From contig CAZXUI010000003.1 of assembly GCA_964643885.1 (NCBI GenBank), forward strand, positions 62,001 to 126,000: a stretch of DNA of 64,000 nt, given 5' to 3'. The DNA comes from CAADGL01 sp964643885. Its GTDB lineage: Bacteria > Planctomycetota > Phycisphaerae > UBA1845 > Fen-1342. Of this stretch, positions 51,298 to 59,020 are shown one piece after another. The first letter of the stretch is position 1, and each line of letters opens with the position of its first letter. The notes beneath the pieces are model-generated. The model had not been told where the DNA came from. It ran no database searches and saw only the letters and a program-made list of their open reading frames with translations. The position numbers and the translations under genes are program-made.

Positions 51298-53343
51298 ATG
51301 CAAGCGCCAGTTCCGGCCGCAACTCATGATGAGATCGCCGCCTTGCGCGCCATCGTCGAAGGCACCGCGGATTCCAGCGGTGCCGAGTTCTTTCAGACGC
51401 TCGTTCGACACCTGGCCGCCGCGGTCGGCACGAAGTATGCCTTCGTCGCAGAATTCCTCGGCTCTGCTTCCGCGGCGGGTGACAACGGCGAAACCGGCCG
51501 CTTGAGCGGCGCCGCGCCCGATCCGGTTCGCGCCGGCCGCGCCCGCACGATCGCCTTCTGGTTCAAGGATGCGATCGCCGAGAACGTCGAGTGGGACCTG
51601 CACGGCACGCCCTGTGAAGACGTCGTGTTCGGCAGTCTCTGTCACCACGTGTCGGGCGTGAGTCAGAAGTTCCCCGCCGACGAGCCGATGGTCCGGCTGG
51701 GGATCGAGAGCTACCTGGGCGTCCCGCTGCGCGATGCGGAGGGACACACGCTCGGGCACCTGGCCGTCTTCGACGATCGGCCGATGCCGGCCGAGCCGCA
51801 GAAGCTCTTCATCTTCCGCATTTTCGCCGCCCGGGCCGCGGCGGAGCTGATCCGTCTGCGCACCGAGCAGCGCCTGCGCGAGAGCGAGCAGCGCTATCAC
51901 GACCTGTTCGAGGAATCACCGATCGCCTACGTTCAGGAGGGGCTGGACACGCGCTTCATCCGCGCCAACAAGGCCGCCATGCGCGCTCTGGGCATCACGC
52001 CCGACGACGTGCCGCACACGATCGGCCGCTCCTTCGTCGTGGATACGCCGGAAAACCAGCGCCGCCTGCGTGAGGCTTTCGAATCGGTCGGGCGCGGCAC
52101 CGACACGGGCGGCGTGATCCTGGAGCTTCGCCGAAAGGACAACGGCAAGCCGCTGTGGATCCAGTGGTGGTCCAGGCCCGATCCGAGCGGCAGCTACACG
52201 CGAACGATGTTCATCGACATCACCGAGAAAGTGCTGCTCCAGCAGGAACAGGCGCGGCTCCGGGCGCAGAACACGTATTTGCAGGAGGAGATCAAATCCG
52301 TCCACAACTTCGAGGAGATCGTCGGCCGCAGCGGAGCACTGGCCGACGTGCTGCGTCTGGTCGAGCGCGTCGCGCCGACGGATGCGTCGGTGCTCATCAC
52401 CGGTGAGACGGGAACCGGCAAGGAACTGATCGCCCGCGCGATTCACTCGCACAGCGCGCGCCGCGACAAACCGCTGATCAAGGTCAACTGCGCGGCCCTG
52501 CCCACCGGGCTTGTCGAGAGCGAGCTGTTCGGCCACGAGAAGGGCGCCTTCAGCGGCGCGATCGCCCGCCGCATCGGCCGCTTCGAGCTGGCCCACGGCG
52601 GCACGATCTTCCTCGACGAGATCGGCGAAGTGCCGCTCGACGTGCAGGTCAAGCTGCTGCGCGTGCTTCAGGAGTGGGAGTTCGAGCGCGTCGGCGGCAG
52701 CGCTCCGTTGAAGGCCGATGTGCGCGTAATCGCCGCGACCAATCGCGATCTGCTGGCAGCCTCGAAGGACGGCCGTTTCCGCGAGGATCTTTACTTCCGG
52801 CTGAACGTCTTCCCCATCCACGTGCCGCCGCTGCGCGAACGGCGGGACGATATCGCTCTCCTGACGCAGTTCCTGGTCGACAAGTTCTCGGCCCGGATCG
52901 GCAAACGCATCACCGGCGTCAGCCGCGAGACGATGGAGCGGCTGATCGCTTATCACTGGCCCGGAAACGTGCGCGAGCTGGAAAACATCATCGAGCGCGC
53001 CGTGATCCTCGGTAACAGCGAAGTGCTCGAGATCGGTCCGGGTGCCTTCGTGCCCGTCGGCTCCACCGCTCTCTCGGTGTCCGCGTCTGCGCCGGCCGTC
53101 GCACCGGCCGCTTTGGCCGCTTTGGCCGCTTTGGCCGCTGCGGCCTCCGGTGACGCGGCGGACGCTCGCAGGCCGCCGGAAACGGGTCTGGAGGCCGTCG
53201 AGCGCAGCCACATCCTCGCGACACTCGCCCGCACCGGATGGGTCATCGACGGCCCGTCCGGCGCCGCCCGCCTGCTCGACATTCACCCCAATACGCTGCG
53301 AAGCCGCATGAAAAAGCTGGGCATCCGCCGCGCACCGGGCTGA
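51298..53343 (+). CDS. Sigma54-dependent activator with GAF and PAS sensor domains
   Basis: A 681-residue bacterial enhancer-binding protein. A GAF domain (about residues 10-180) and a PAS domain (about 195-315, LFEESPIAYVQEGLDTRFI) precede an AAA+ domain (about 338-575) with GETGTGKE (Walker A), GHEKGAFSGA at about 413-422, and IFLDEIGE (Walker B). The C-terminal Fis-type helix-turn-helix is at about 633-678. The sigma54-contact loop reads GAFSGA rather than GAFTGA. A 9-base repeat expands an Ala-rich linker before the DNA-binding domain. Ligands are unknown. Confidence 0.92.
   Translation: MQAPVPAATHDEIAALRAIVEGTADSSGAEFFQTLVRHLAAAVGTKYAFVAEFLGSASAAGDNGETGRLSGAAPDPVRAGRARTIAFWFKDAIAENVEWDLHGTPCEDVVFGSLCHHVSGVSQKFPADEPMVRLGIESYLGVPLRDAEGHTLGHLAVFDDRPMPAEPQKLFIFRIFAARAAAELIRLRTEQRLRESEQRYHDLFEESPIAYVQEGLDTRFIRANKAAMRALGITPDDVPHTIGRSFVVDTPENQRRLREAFESVGRGTDTGGVILELRRKDNGKPLWIQWWSRPDPSGSYTRTMFIDITEKVLLQQEQARLRAQNTYLQEEIKSVHNFEEIVGRSGALADVLRLVERVAPTDASVLITGETGTGKELIARAIHSHSARRDKPLIKVNCAALPTGLVESELFGHEKGAFSGAIARRIGRFELAHGGTIFLDEIGEVPLDVQVKLLRVLQEWEFERVGGSAPLKADVRVIAATNRDLLAASKDGRFREDLYFRLNVFPIHVPPLRERRDDIALLTQFLVDKFSARIGKRITGVSRETMERLIAYHWPGNVRELENIIERAVILGNSEVLEIGPGAFVPVGSTALSVSASAPAVAPAALAALAALAAAASGDAADARRPPETGLEAVERSHILATLARTGWVIDGPSGAARLLDIHPNTLRSRMKKLGIRRAPG
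53110..53136 (+). repeat. Three perfect 9-base repeats in the sigma54 activator gene
   Basis: GCTTTGGCC is repeated three times in tandem, coding for Ala-Leu-Ala units in the linker between the AAA+ and helix-turn-helix domains. Such repeats can change copy number by slippage, in steps of three codons and without a frameshift. Confidence 0.85.
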
Positions 53344-53406
53344 GCCCGTCGCTGCGGCCACCGCTCGCACCCGCCCGCCCTGACATCCGCCAGGTGAATC
53401 CGCCGC

Positions 53407-53443
53407 GCCACGATCTCTCGTGACGGCCACGAAGGATCGTGGC
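53407..53443. terminator. Double-stem hairpin after the sigma54 activator gene
   Basis: GCCACGATC (53407-53415) pairs with GATCGTGGC (53435-53443); inside, TCGTG (53418-53422) pairs with CACGA (53428-53432). It lies 63 bases after the stop. No T tract follows, so it could equally be a processing or regulatory hairpin. Confidence 0.35.
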
Positions 53444-53595
53444 CGAGGTCGACTAGCCGCCTTCCAGCCCATCCTCCCGGCCCACGTCGGCGCATCTCTG
53501 TAAGCTGCTTATCTGACAGTGTTTATTGACATTCGTGCGACCGACTCGCGCTTCGGCATGCCGCCTGCAATTCCGCGGGATCAGGGAGGCTGAAC

Positions 53596-53862
53596 GTGCT
53601 CAGGATGACTCGCTCGATCCGAAACGAGACGGTGTGGGTGGCATTCGAAGGGCGGCTCGCGGGCGCGTGGGTGGAAGAGGCCCGCGAGACCTGCCGGCGC
53701 GAGCTGGCCGGCGGCCGGACTCTCGCTCTCGATCTCTCGCTCGTCAGCTTTGTCGACGGCCAGGGGCTGCAACTTCTGCGTGAACTTTCGGCCGACGGCG
53801 TGAGCATGCCGCTGCGCTCGAATTTCGTGACTGAACTGCTGCGCCCGGAGAACTCGCCATGA
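53596..53862 (+). CDS. STAS-like protein without the phosphoacceptor serine
   Basis: An 88-residue protein resembling STAS (anti-anti-sigma) domains: a beta strand VWVAFEGRLAGAWV, a helix, then ALDLSLVSFVDGQGLQLLREL. STAS partners normally carry DSSG with a serine phosphorylated by an anti-sigma kinase; here this is DGQG, so phosphorylation at that site is not possible. The ORF starts at GTG 53596, and ATG 53605 is an alternative. Its stop overlaps the ECF sigma gene by four bases (ATGA), so it probably belongs to that regulatory pair. Confidence 0.7.
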   Translation: MLRMTRSIRNETVWVAFEGRLAGAWVEEARETCRRELAGGRTLALDLSLVSFVDGQGLQLLRELSADGVSMPLRSNFVTELLRPENSP

Positions 53863-54515
53863 CCCAGATCAAGCGAACCCGGGGAGCGGGCGGCGTCGAT
53901 GTGGCGACCGACGGTGGTACCGCCGAGGACGCGCTGCTGGCCCGCGTGCGCTGCGGCCATGAAGCGGCCTGCGAGGAGTTCGTCCGCCGCTTCGGCGGGC
54001 AGATGCTCGCAGTCGCGCGACGGTTCCTGCGCTGCGAGCACGACGCGGCCGACGCGGTCCAGGAGGCGTTTCTTTCGGCGTTTCGGTCGATCCGCGACTT
54101 CGCCGGCGGCTCGAAGATCAGTACCTGGCTGCACCGAATCGTCGTCAATGCCTGCCTGATGAAGCTGCGCTCCGCCAGGAGCCGAAATGCAACCTCGATC
54201 GAGAGCCTGCTGCCCACATTCGACGAGACCGGCCACAACGCCCGCCACGTTGCCGCCTGGAGCGAGTCGGCCGCCGATCAGTTGCACGCCAGCGAAATGC
54301 GGATCAAGGTGCGCGAATGTATCGACCGGCTGCCGGACGCATACCGCGTGGTCCTGCTGCTGCGCGACATCGAACAGATCGATACGCAGGAGGCCGCCCA
54401 GCGGCTGGGCATCTCGACGGCGGCCCTGAAGGTCCGCCTACACCGCGCTCGACAGGCCCTGCGGACACTGCTGGAGCCCTATTTCGTCGCGGGCTGCGAT
54501 GCCGAAAGGAGCTAG
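53859..54515 (+). CDS. ECF-type RNA polymerase sigma factor
   Basis: A 218-residue sigma factor of the ECF group. Region 2 (CEEFVRRFGGQMLAVARRFL, DAADAVQEAFLSAFRSI, then STWLHRIVVNACLMKLRSA) and region 4 (CIDRLPDAYRVVLLLRDIEQ, then AAQRLGISTAALKVRLHRAR) are intact and joined by a 45-residue linker. No classical anti-sigma gene lies downstream; instead the STAS-like protein is encoded just upstream. The gene ends 19 bases before the stop of the convergent cysteine synthase homologue. Confidence 0.92.
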   Translation: MTQIKRTRGAGGVDVATDGGTAEDALLARVRCGHEAACEEFVRRFGGQMLAVARRFLRCEHDAADAVQEAFLSAFRSIRDFAGGSKISTWLHRIVVNACLMKLRSARSRNATSIESLLPTFDETGHNARHVAAWSESAADQLHASEMRIKVRECIDRLPDAYRVVLLLRDIEQIDTQEAAQRLGISTAALKVRLHRARQALRTLLEPYFVAGCDAERS

Positions 54516-54534
54516 CCGCGGTCCGGTCCGCGCC

Positions 54535-55467
54535 TCAGCCACCGCCGCGGCCGCGATACACGTCCGTGCTCAGATACTTGAGTCCCGAATCGACCATCAA
54601 TGTCACGACCTTCGCGCCCGGCCCGAGCCGCCGGGCAACCTGAATCGCGGCGATGACGTTCGCGCCTGACGATGTGCCCGCCAGCATCCCCTCCTCCCGC
54701 GCGATTCGCCGCGTCATCTCTTTCGCCTCCTCGGTGCCGACCGCGATGATCTCGTCTACCAGCGACGGCTCCCACAGCGGTGGCACGTAGCCGATGCCGA
54801 CGCCCTCGATTTTGTGCGGCCCGGCCGCACCGCCCGAGAGCACCGCCGACTCGGCCGGCTCGACCACGACGATCCGCACGCCCGGCTTGTATCGCTTCAG
54901 CACGGCCGCAACTCCGCGCGACGATGCGGCCGTGCCGACGCTGTGGACGAAGGCGTCCACCCGGCCCTGCGTCTGCGACCAGATCTCTTCGCCCAGGGCG
55001 TGATAACCGGCGATGCTGTCGTGGTTGTTGAGCTGGTCGGTCCAGTAGCTGTGCGGCTCGCGGCTGAGATGCCGGGCGGCCTCGATCATGTCTAGAATGA
55101 GCTTCCGGGTCGTCCGCCCGTCCTCGCTCTCGACCAGCGTCAGTTCCGCCCCCAGCGCAGCCATGTGATCGCGCTTCTCGCGGCTGAACGCATCGGACGT
55201 GACGATTCGCAGCGGGTAGCCCCTGGCCGCGCAGACCAGCGCCAGCGACGTGCCTGTGCTGCCGCCGGTGTACTCGATCACGGTGTCGCCCGGCCGCAGC
55301 CGGCCATCCTGCTCGGCCCGCGAAATGACGGCCAGCGCCATGCGGTCCTTGACGCTGCCTGTGGGGTTTTCCCACTCGAGCTTGGCCAGGATGCTCGCGC
55401 CGCCGGCCGGAACGACCTTGCGGAGCGGCACGAGCGACGTGTTGCCGATCGCGTCCAGGATGTTCAT
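54535..55467 (-). CDS. Cysteine synthase/cystathionine-beta-synthase family PLP enzyme
   Basis: A 310-residue fold type II pyridoxal-phosphate enzyme. The N-terminal IGNTSLVPL, the Schiff-base lysine in NPTGSVKDRMA, the phosphate-binding EYTGGSTGTSLA and the C-terminal AGTSSGANVIAA match O-acetylserine sulfhydrylase and related enzymes that replace a beta substituent with a thiol. The segment AVDAFVHSVGTAASSRGV (as read around residue 170) is somewhat different from CysK, so cystathionine-beta-synthase-like activity cannot be excluded. It is divergent from the ArsR-like gene. Confidence 0.86.
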   Translation of the reverse strand: MNILDAIGNTSLVPLRKVVPAGGASILAKLEWENPTGSVKDRMALAVISRAEQDGRLRPGDTVIEYTGGSTGTSLALVCAARGYPLRIVTSDAFSREKRDHMAALGAELTLVESEDGRTTRKLILDMIEAARHLSREPHSYWTDQLNNHDSIAGYHALGEEIWSQTQGRVDAFVHSVGTAASSRGVAAVLKRYKPGVRIVVVEPAESAVLSGGAAGPHKIEGVGIGYVPPLWEPSLVDEIIAVGTEEAKEMTRRIAREEGMLAGTSSGANVIAAIQVARRLGPGAKVVTLMVDSGLKYLSTDVYRGRGGG

Positions 55468-55563
55468 TCGGGCACTTTACCCGTTGGCGGCCGGGCCGAT
55501 TCGCAGCCGACGGGCTGTATCCTCGCGGCCAGCGCGTCCGGCCGATTTTTTTCGCGGCCGGTA

Positions 55564-55592
55564 TTGACAAGAAACTTTGTCAATGCTATCCT
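55564..55592 (+). promoter_or_regulatory. Promoter with embedded palindrome for the ArsR-like gene
   Basis: TTGACA (55564-55569, a perfect -35 box) and TATCCT (55587-55592) are 17 bases apart. TTGACAA (55564-55570) and TTGTCAA (55577-55583) form a 7-base inverted repeat with a 6-base spacer, covering the -35 box and spacer. The predicted transcription start (about 55599) coincides with the ATG of the regulator, suggesting a leaderless mRNA under autoregulation. Confidence 0.6.
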
Positions 55593-55598
55593 GCGAGC

Positions 55599-56213
55599 AT
55601 GCTGGACGTGGGCGTGATCGAGGATCCCCAGGCGGCGACCGTGGCGCTGGACCCGGTCCGCAGCCGGCTGCTGTCGGAGCTGCGCGAGCCGGCCTCCGCG
55701 GCCACGTTGGCTCACCGCGTCGGGTTGCCGCGGCAGAAGGTGAACTACCACCTGCGGACGCTCGAATCGCACGGACTGGTCCGCGTGGTCGGTCGCAAGC
55801 GCTGGGGCGGGCTGACGGAGCGGCGGCTCGTGGCGACGGCCTCGGCCTACGTCGTTTCGCCCGGGGCGCTCGGCCCCGTCGCGGTCGATCCCGAGCGGGA
55901 GATGGACCGGCTCTCGGCGAGTTATCTGATCGCCCTCGCGGCGCGGGTTGTGCGGGAGATCGGCGACCTGCTCCGTCGGGCCCGCGAGGCCGGCAAGTAT
56001 CTGGCCACGTTTTCTGTGGACACGGTGGTCCGCTTCCGGTCCGCCCAGGAGCGGGCCGCGTTCAGCCAGGAGCTGGTCGAGGCGATCAACCGCCTCGTCG
56101 CCAAGTACCACGATGAATCCGCGCTGGGCGGCCGTTCTCACCGGCTGGTGCTCATGGCTCACCCGCTGCCCCAGCCGCAAACCACCGCCGCAAGGGAGAA
56201 TCCATGCCCGTGA
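55599..56213 (+). CDS. ArsR-like winged-helix transcription regulator
   Basis: A 204-residue regulator. The N-terminal winged helix (about residues 12-80) has DPVRSRLLSELREPASAATL, the recognition helix LPRQKVNYHLRTLESHGLV and a wing; the C-terminal part is helical and is probably the dimer or ligand-binding domain. The pairing with an SRPBCC gene (10-base overlap) is common in bacteria. The palindrome at 55564-55583 is its probable binding site. The C-terminal residues beyond 185 are low in complexity and lie in the overlap. Confidence 0.82.
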   Translation: MLDVGVIEDPQAATVALDPVRSRLLSELREPASAATLAHRVGLPRQKVNYHLRTLESHGLVRVVGRKRWGGLTERRLVATASAYVVSPGALGPVAVDPEREMDRLSASYLIALAARVVREIGDLLRRAREAGKYLATFSVDTVVRFRSAQERAAFSQELVEAINRLVAKYHDESALGGRSHRLVLMAHPLPQPQTTAARENPCP

Positions 56214-57079
56214 AGAAGGACAAAGATGGGTATCGCTACGTCGAGGCCGAAGTCGAGGTCCCCGGCTCGCCGGAGGAAGTGTGGCGCGCGATCGCGACGG
56301 GGAAAGGCATCTCGTCGTGGTTCGTCCCGACGACGGTCGAGGAGCGGGAGGGCGGCGCCGCCGTGTGCCGCTTCGGCCCGGACATGGACTCGCCCTCGAC
56401 GATCATCCGCTGGAATCCGCCGCAGAGTTTCGTTGCCGAGGCGGAGCAGGAAGGACTGGGCAAGGTGGCGACCGAGTGGGTCGTGCAGGCCCGTGGCGGC
56501 GGAACGTGCGTCGTGCGAGTCGTGCACCGCTGGTTCGCCAGCACGGACGACTGGGATGGCCAGTTCGAGGGTGCCGCCTACGGGTGGGCGGTGTCGTTTT
56601 TCCGCATGCTGCAACTGTATCTGGCCCACTTCGCCGGGCAGGAGTGCTCCGCCTTCCAGCTCGCGGCCGTCAGCCAGGAGCCCGGGCCGGAGACGTGGCG
56701 GACGCTCAAGAGCGCGCTGCGCATCGATCATGCGGGCCGGGTCACCGCGGCGCCCGGGGCGCCCGATCTCGCCGGCACGGTCGAGAGTCTGGAGGTCACG
56801 GATCCAGACCTGCTTCGTGCCCGCGAGACGGTGCCGCTGATCGTCGCGGCCCTGGAGGGGATGGAGGGTGAGAATCCGGAGCTGCTTGTGCGCCTGGAGC
56901 GCCCGGCGCCGGGGTTCGCCCATCTGTTCATCATGCCGATGGGCGGGCCGACCTTGGTGACGGCGCGGTTCTACCTGTTCGGCCCACAGGCGGCCGGCAT
57001 AGCGCCCGGGTATGAGTCCGCCTGGCAATCATGGATCAGTCAGCGTTTTCCCGCGGACGGCGCCGCTCAGGGCGCCTGA
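56204..57079 (+). CDS. SRPBCC (AHSA1-like) domain protein
   Basis: A 291-residue protein with an SRPBCC/START-like domain in its first half: AEVEVPGSPEEVWRAIATG, GISSWFVPTTVEEREGG, VVRVVHRWFASTDDW and a long C-terminal helix. The domain forms a cavity that binds a hydrophobic ligand. The second half (about residues 160-291) may be a second divergent copy, but I cannot align it convincingly. AGGGAG precedes the ATG, and the gene overlaps the ArsR-like gene by 10 bases. Confidence 0.8.
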   Translation: MPVKKDKDGYRYVEAEVEVPGSPEEVWRAIATGKGISSWFVPTTVEEREGGAAVCRFGPDMDSPSTIIRWNPPQSFVAEAEQEGLGKVATEWVVQARGGGTCVVRVVHRWFASTDDWDGQFEGAAYGWAVSFFRMLQLYLAHFAGQECSAFQLAAVSQEPGPETWRTLKSALRIDHAGRVTAAPGAPDLAGTVESLEVTDPDLLRARETVPLIVAALEGMEGENPELLVRLERPAPGFAHLFIMPMGGPTLVTARFYLFGPQAAGIAPGYESAWQSWISQRFPADGAAQGA

Positions 57080-57112
57080 CGCAGCAAGACTCTCTCTTGA
57101 TGGAGAATCGAC

Positions 57113-57727
57113 ATGAGGAAGTTCGTTCTGCTCGCTGTCATTGCCGTCGCACCCGTCGTCGGTGCGGTGCTGGCGCAATCGTCCGAGCGCCCGCAAGATC
57201 AGAGCTCGCCCGCCGCTCAGCAGGATGCGGACCCGGGCGCGCAGGCCATGCCGCCGCCGCCCGGTGAGCATCACAAGTGGCTGGACCAGCTCGTCGGCAC
57301 CTGGAGCGTCGAATCCGAGATGATCGCCGAAGGCCAGGCGCCCACGAAACTCACCGGCACCGACACGGTGCGCTCGCTCGGCGGCCGCTGGGTCATCTGC
57401 GAGCTGAAGAGCGAGGTGCCCGGCATGGGCGCGATGAACGCAGTCCTCACGCTCGGCTACAATTCCGAAACCGGCAAATACCAGGGCACGTGGGTCGATT
57501 CCGTTACGGATCACATGTGGGTGTACGAGGGCACGCTCGATCCCACGCGCAAGATCCTCACGCTGGAGGCCAAGGGCCCCAACATGATGGATCCGACCAA
57601 GGGCGAAATGCGATATCGCGACGTGATCGAGTTCAAGAGCGCAGATCATCGAACGCTGACGTCTTCCGCGCTCGTCGACGGCAAGTGGGTCCAGTTCGTC
57701 ACGGCGAACTATCGCAGGACGAAGTGA
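57113..57727 (+). CDS. Secreted DUF1579 family protein
   Basis: A 204-residue exported protein. A signal peptide (about residues 1-22) is followed by a Pro/Gln-rich spacer and a DUF1579-type beta barrel: HHKWLDQLVGTWSVESEMI, TVRSLGGRWVICELKSEV, LTLGYNSETGKYQGTWVDS and DVIEFKSADHRTLTSSALVD. Function of the family is unknown; it often occurs next to SRPBCC, VOC and DUF1801 genes, as here. GGAG precedes the ATG. Confidence 0.82.
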   Translation: MRKFVLLAVIAVAPVVGAVLAQSSERPQDQSSPAAQQDADPGAQAMPPPPGEHHKWLDQLVGTWSVESEMIAEGQAPTKLTGTDTVRSLGGRWVICELKSEVPGMGAMNAVLTLGYNSETGKYQGTWVDSVTDHMWVYEGTLDPTRKILTLEAKGPNMMDPTKGEMRYRDVIEFKSADHRTLTSSALVDGKWVQFVTANYRRTK

Positions 57728-57848
57728 CTCGGGCGCTGCTCGATCGGACTCGCCGATTTCAAGGAATTCGAAGTCAAGCTCCTTCGGAATCACTCGACGG
57801 CGCTTTTCGGTTCCGGTTCGTCCGTCTCGCACAGGAGATTCATGAATC

Positions 57849-58358
57849 ATGTTCACCTCACCGCTGCGTCTCGGCGTTCTCTGTCTCGTGCTGGCCCTGA
57901 TCGCATACGCCGCGTCGAGCCATCCGTCACGCACGGGTCGCGCCCAGACCGAAGCGAGCTCGAACCGGGGCGGTGAAAAGAAAGCGGGCGAGAAGGCCGT
58001 GAAAGTGCACTATCTCGAAATCGTGACCCCGTCCGTCAATGAAACCTGCGCGGCCCTGGAGAAGATGCACGGCGTCACATTCGGGCAGCCCGTCGCCGAG
58101 CTCGGCAGCGCACGCACCGCTGAGTTGAGAGGCGGCGGGCGGCTCGGCGTGCGTGCACCGATGCGCCAAACGGAAGAGCCGGTCGTGCGGCCGTACGTCC
58201 TGGTGGACGACATCGAGGCCGCGGTCAAAGCGGCCGAGGCGGCCGGCGCGCAGACGGCGATGCTTCCGACCAGGATTCCCGGGCACGGTACATTCGCCAT
58301 CTATGTCCTCGGCGGGATTGATCACGGTCTCTGGCAGCTTGAAGACGGCCGGCCCTGA
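57849..58358 (+). CDS. Membrane-anchored VOC protein
   Basis: A 169-residue protein with an N-terminal hydrophobic segment (about residues 6-22), a charged linker and one VOC-type domain: VHYLEIVTPSVNETCAALEK, PYVLVDDIEAAVKAAEAAGA and GTFAIYVLGGIDHGLWQLED. Most VOC metal ligands are not conserved as in glyoxalase I; a binding role is as likely as an enzymatic one. Confidence 0.72.
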   Translation: MFTSPLRLGVLCLVLALIAYAASSHPSRTGRAQTEASSNRGGEKKAGEKAVKVHYLEIVTPSVNETCAALEKMHGVTFGQPVAELGSARTAELRGGGRLGVRAPMRQTEEPVVRPYVLVDDIEAAVKAAEAAGAQTAMLPTRIPGHGTFAIYVLGGIDHGLWQLEDGRP

Positions 58359-58383
58359 AGCGAATCGGGCATGCCGCGGGCCG

Positions 58384-58749
58384 CTAGCGCGACGGCTCCA
58401 TGAAGCGGAGCTGATTGCCGTCCGGGTCCTTGATGGTCATGTTGCGAAAGCCCAGATCGTTGTTGGGCCCCTCGGCCACGATGGCCCCGCGAGAGCGGAA
58501 CTCCTCGTGCCAGGCGTCTACGTCCGGGATGACGAAGTGGACCAGTCCGCCGACCCGGCAATCGCCGCTGTGCTGCGACAGGTAGATCCGCATGCCGTCG
58601 CGGATGATCGACATGAACACGGGAAAGTTCGGCTCGAAGCGGTGCTCCCACTCGACCGTGAACCCCAGCGTAGCGACGTAGTACGCTTTGCTCCGCTCAT
58701 AGTCCGTGATCCGCAGGGCGGGAATCACCCGTTGCTCCGGCGTTGCCAT
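58384..58749 (-). CDS. Glyoxalase/bleomycin-resistance-like (VOC) protein
   Basis: A 121-residue single-domain VOC protein: ALRITDYERSKAYYVATLGF, a central SQHSGDCRVGGLVHFVIPDV, and a C-terminal TIKDPDGNQLRFMEPSR. The layout fits bleomycin-resistance-type proteins that bind and sequester a compound. I took the ATG at 58749; a start at 58764 would add five residues. It is convergent with the membrane-anchored VOC gene (25-base gap). Confidence 0.8.
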   Translation of the reverse strand: MATPEQRVIPALRITDYERSKAYYVATLGFTVEWEHRFEPNFPVFMSIIRDGMRIYLSQHSGDCRVGGLVHFVIPDVDAWHEEFRSRGAIVAEGPNNDLGFRNMTIKDPDGNQLRFMEPSR

Positions 58750-58966
58750 CGCCGCACCTCCCAACGGATGATTCTAGCCGCTCGCCGGGAGTCCCGTCCG
58801 CCGGGCCATGCGCGCTCTCACGACCCGGATCGGATTTTCACGAGTTCGTCGCGATCACACCTGTCTCGCCCCCCGGGCCTTCCGGCCGGTGGCCGGGGGA
58901 AGAGGCTCGGCGAACTGGCCGGACATGCCGGTCCGTCGCCGGGTCGCCCCACCCTGTTCACAGGCC

Positions 58967-58996
58967 AAAGCCCAGGCGAGGTCGCGCCTGGGCTTT
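58967..58996. terminator. Long perfect hairpin downstream of the secreted unknown gene
   Basis: AAAGCCCAGGCG (58967-58978) pairs perfectly with CGCCTGGGCTTT (58985-58996), a 12-base-pair stem with a 6-base loop. It lies 24 bases beyond the stop of the minus-strand gene at 59021 and probably ends its transcript. Confidence 0.6.
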
Positions 58997-59020
58997 GAGG
59001 TGCTCATCGATCGGCCTGCG

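Noticed and set aside
49742..51322. 526-residue minus-strand frame opposite the GMC oxidoreductase
   Set aside because: Antisense shadow of a complete GMC enzyme.
51916..53472. 518-residue minus-strand frame opposite the sigma54 activator
   Set aside because: Antisense shadow; no domain, and the plus strand is a complete activator.
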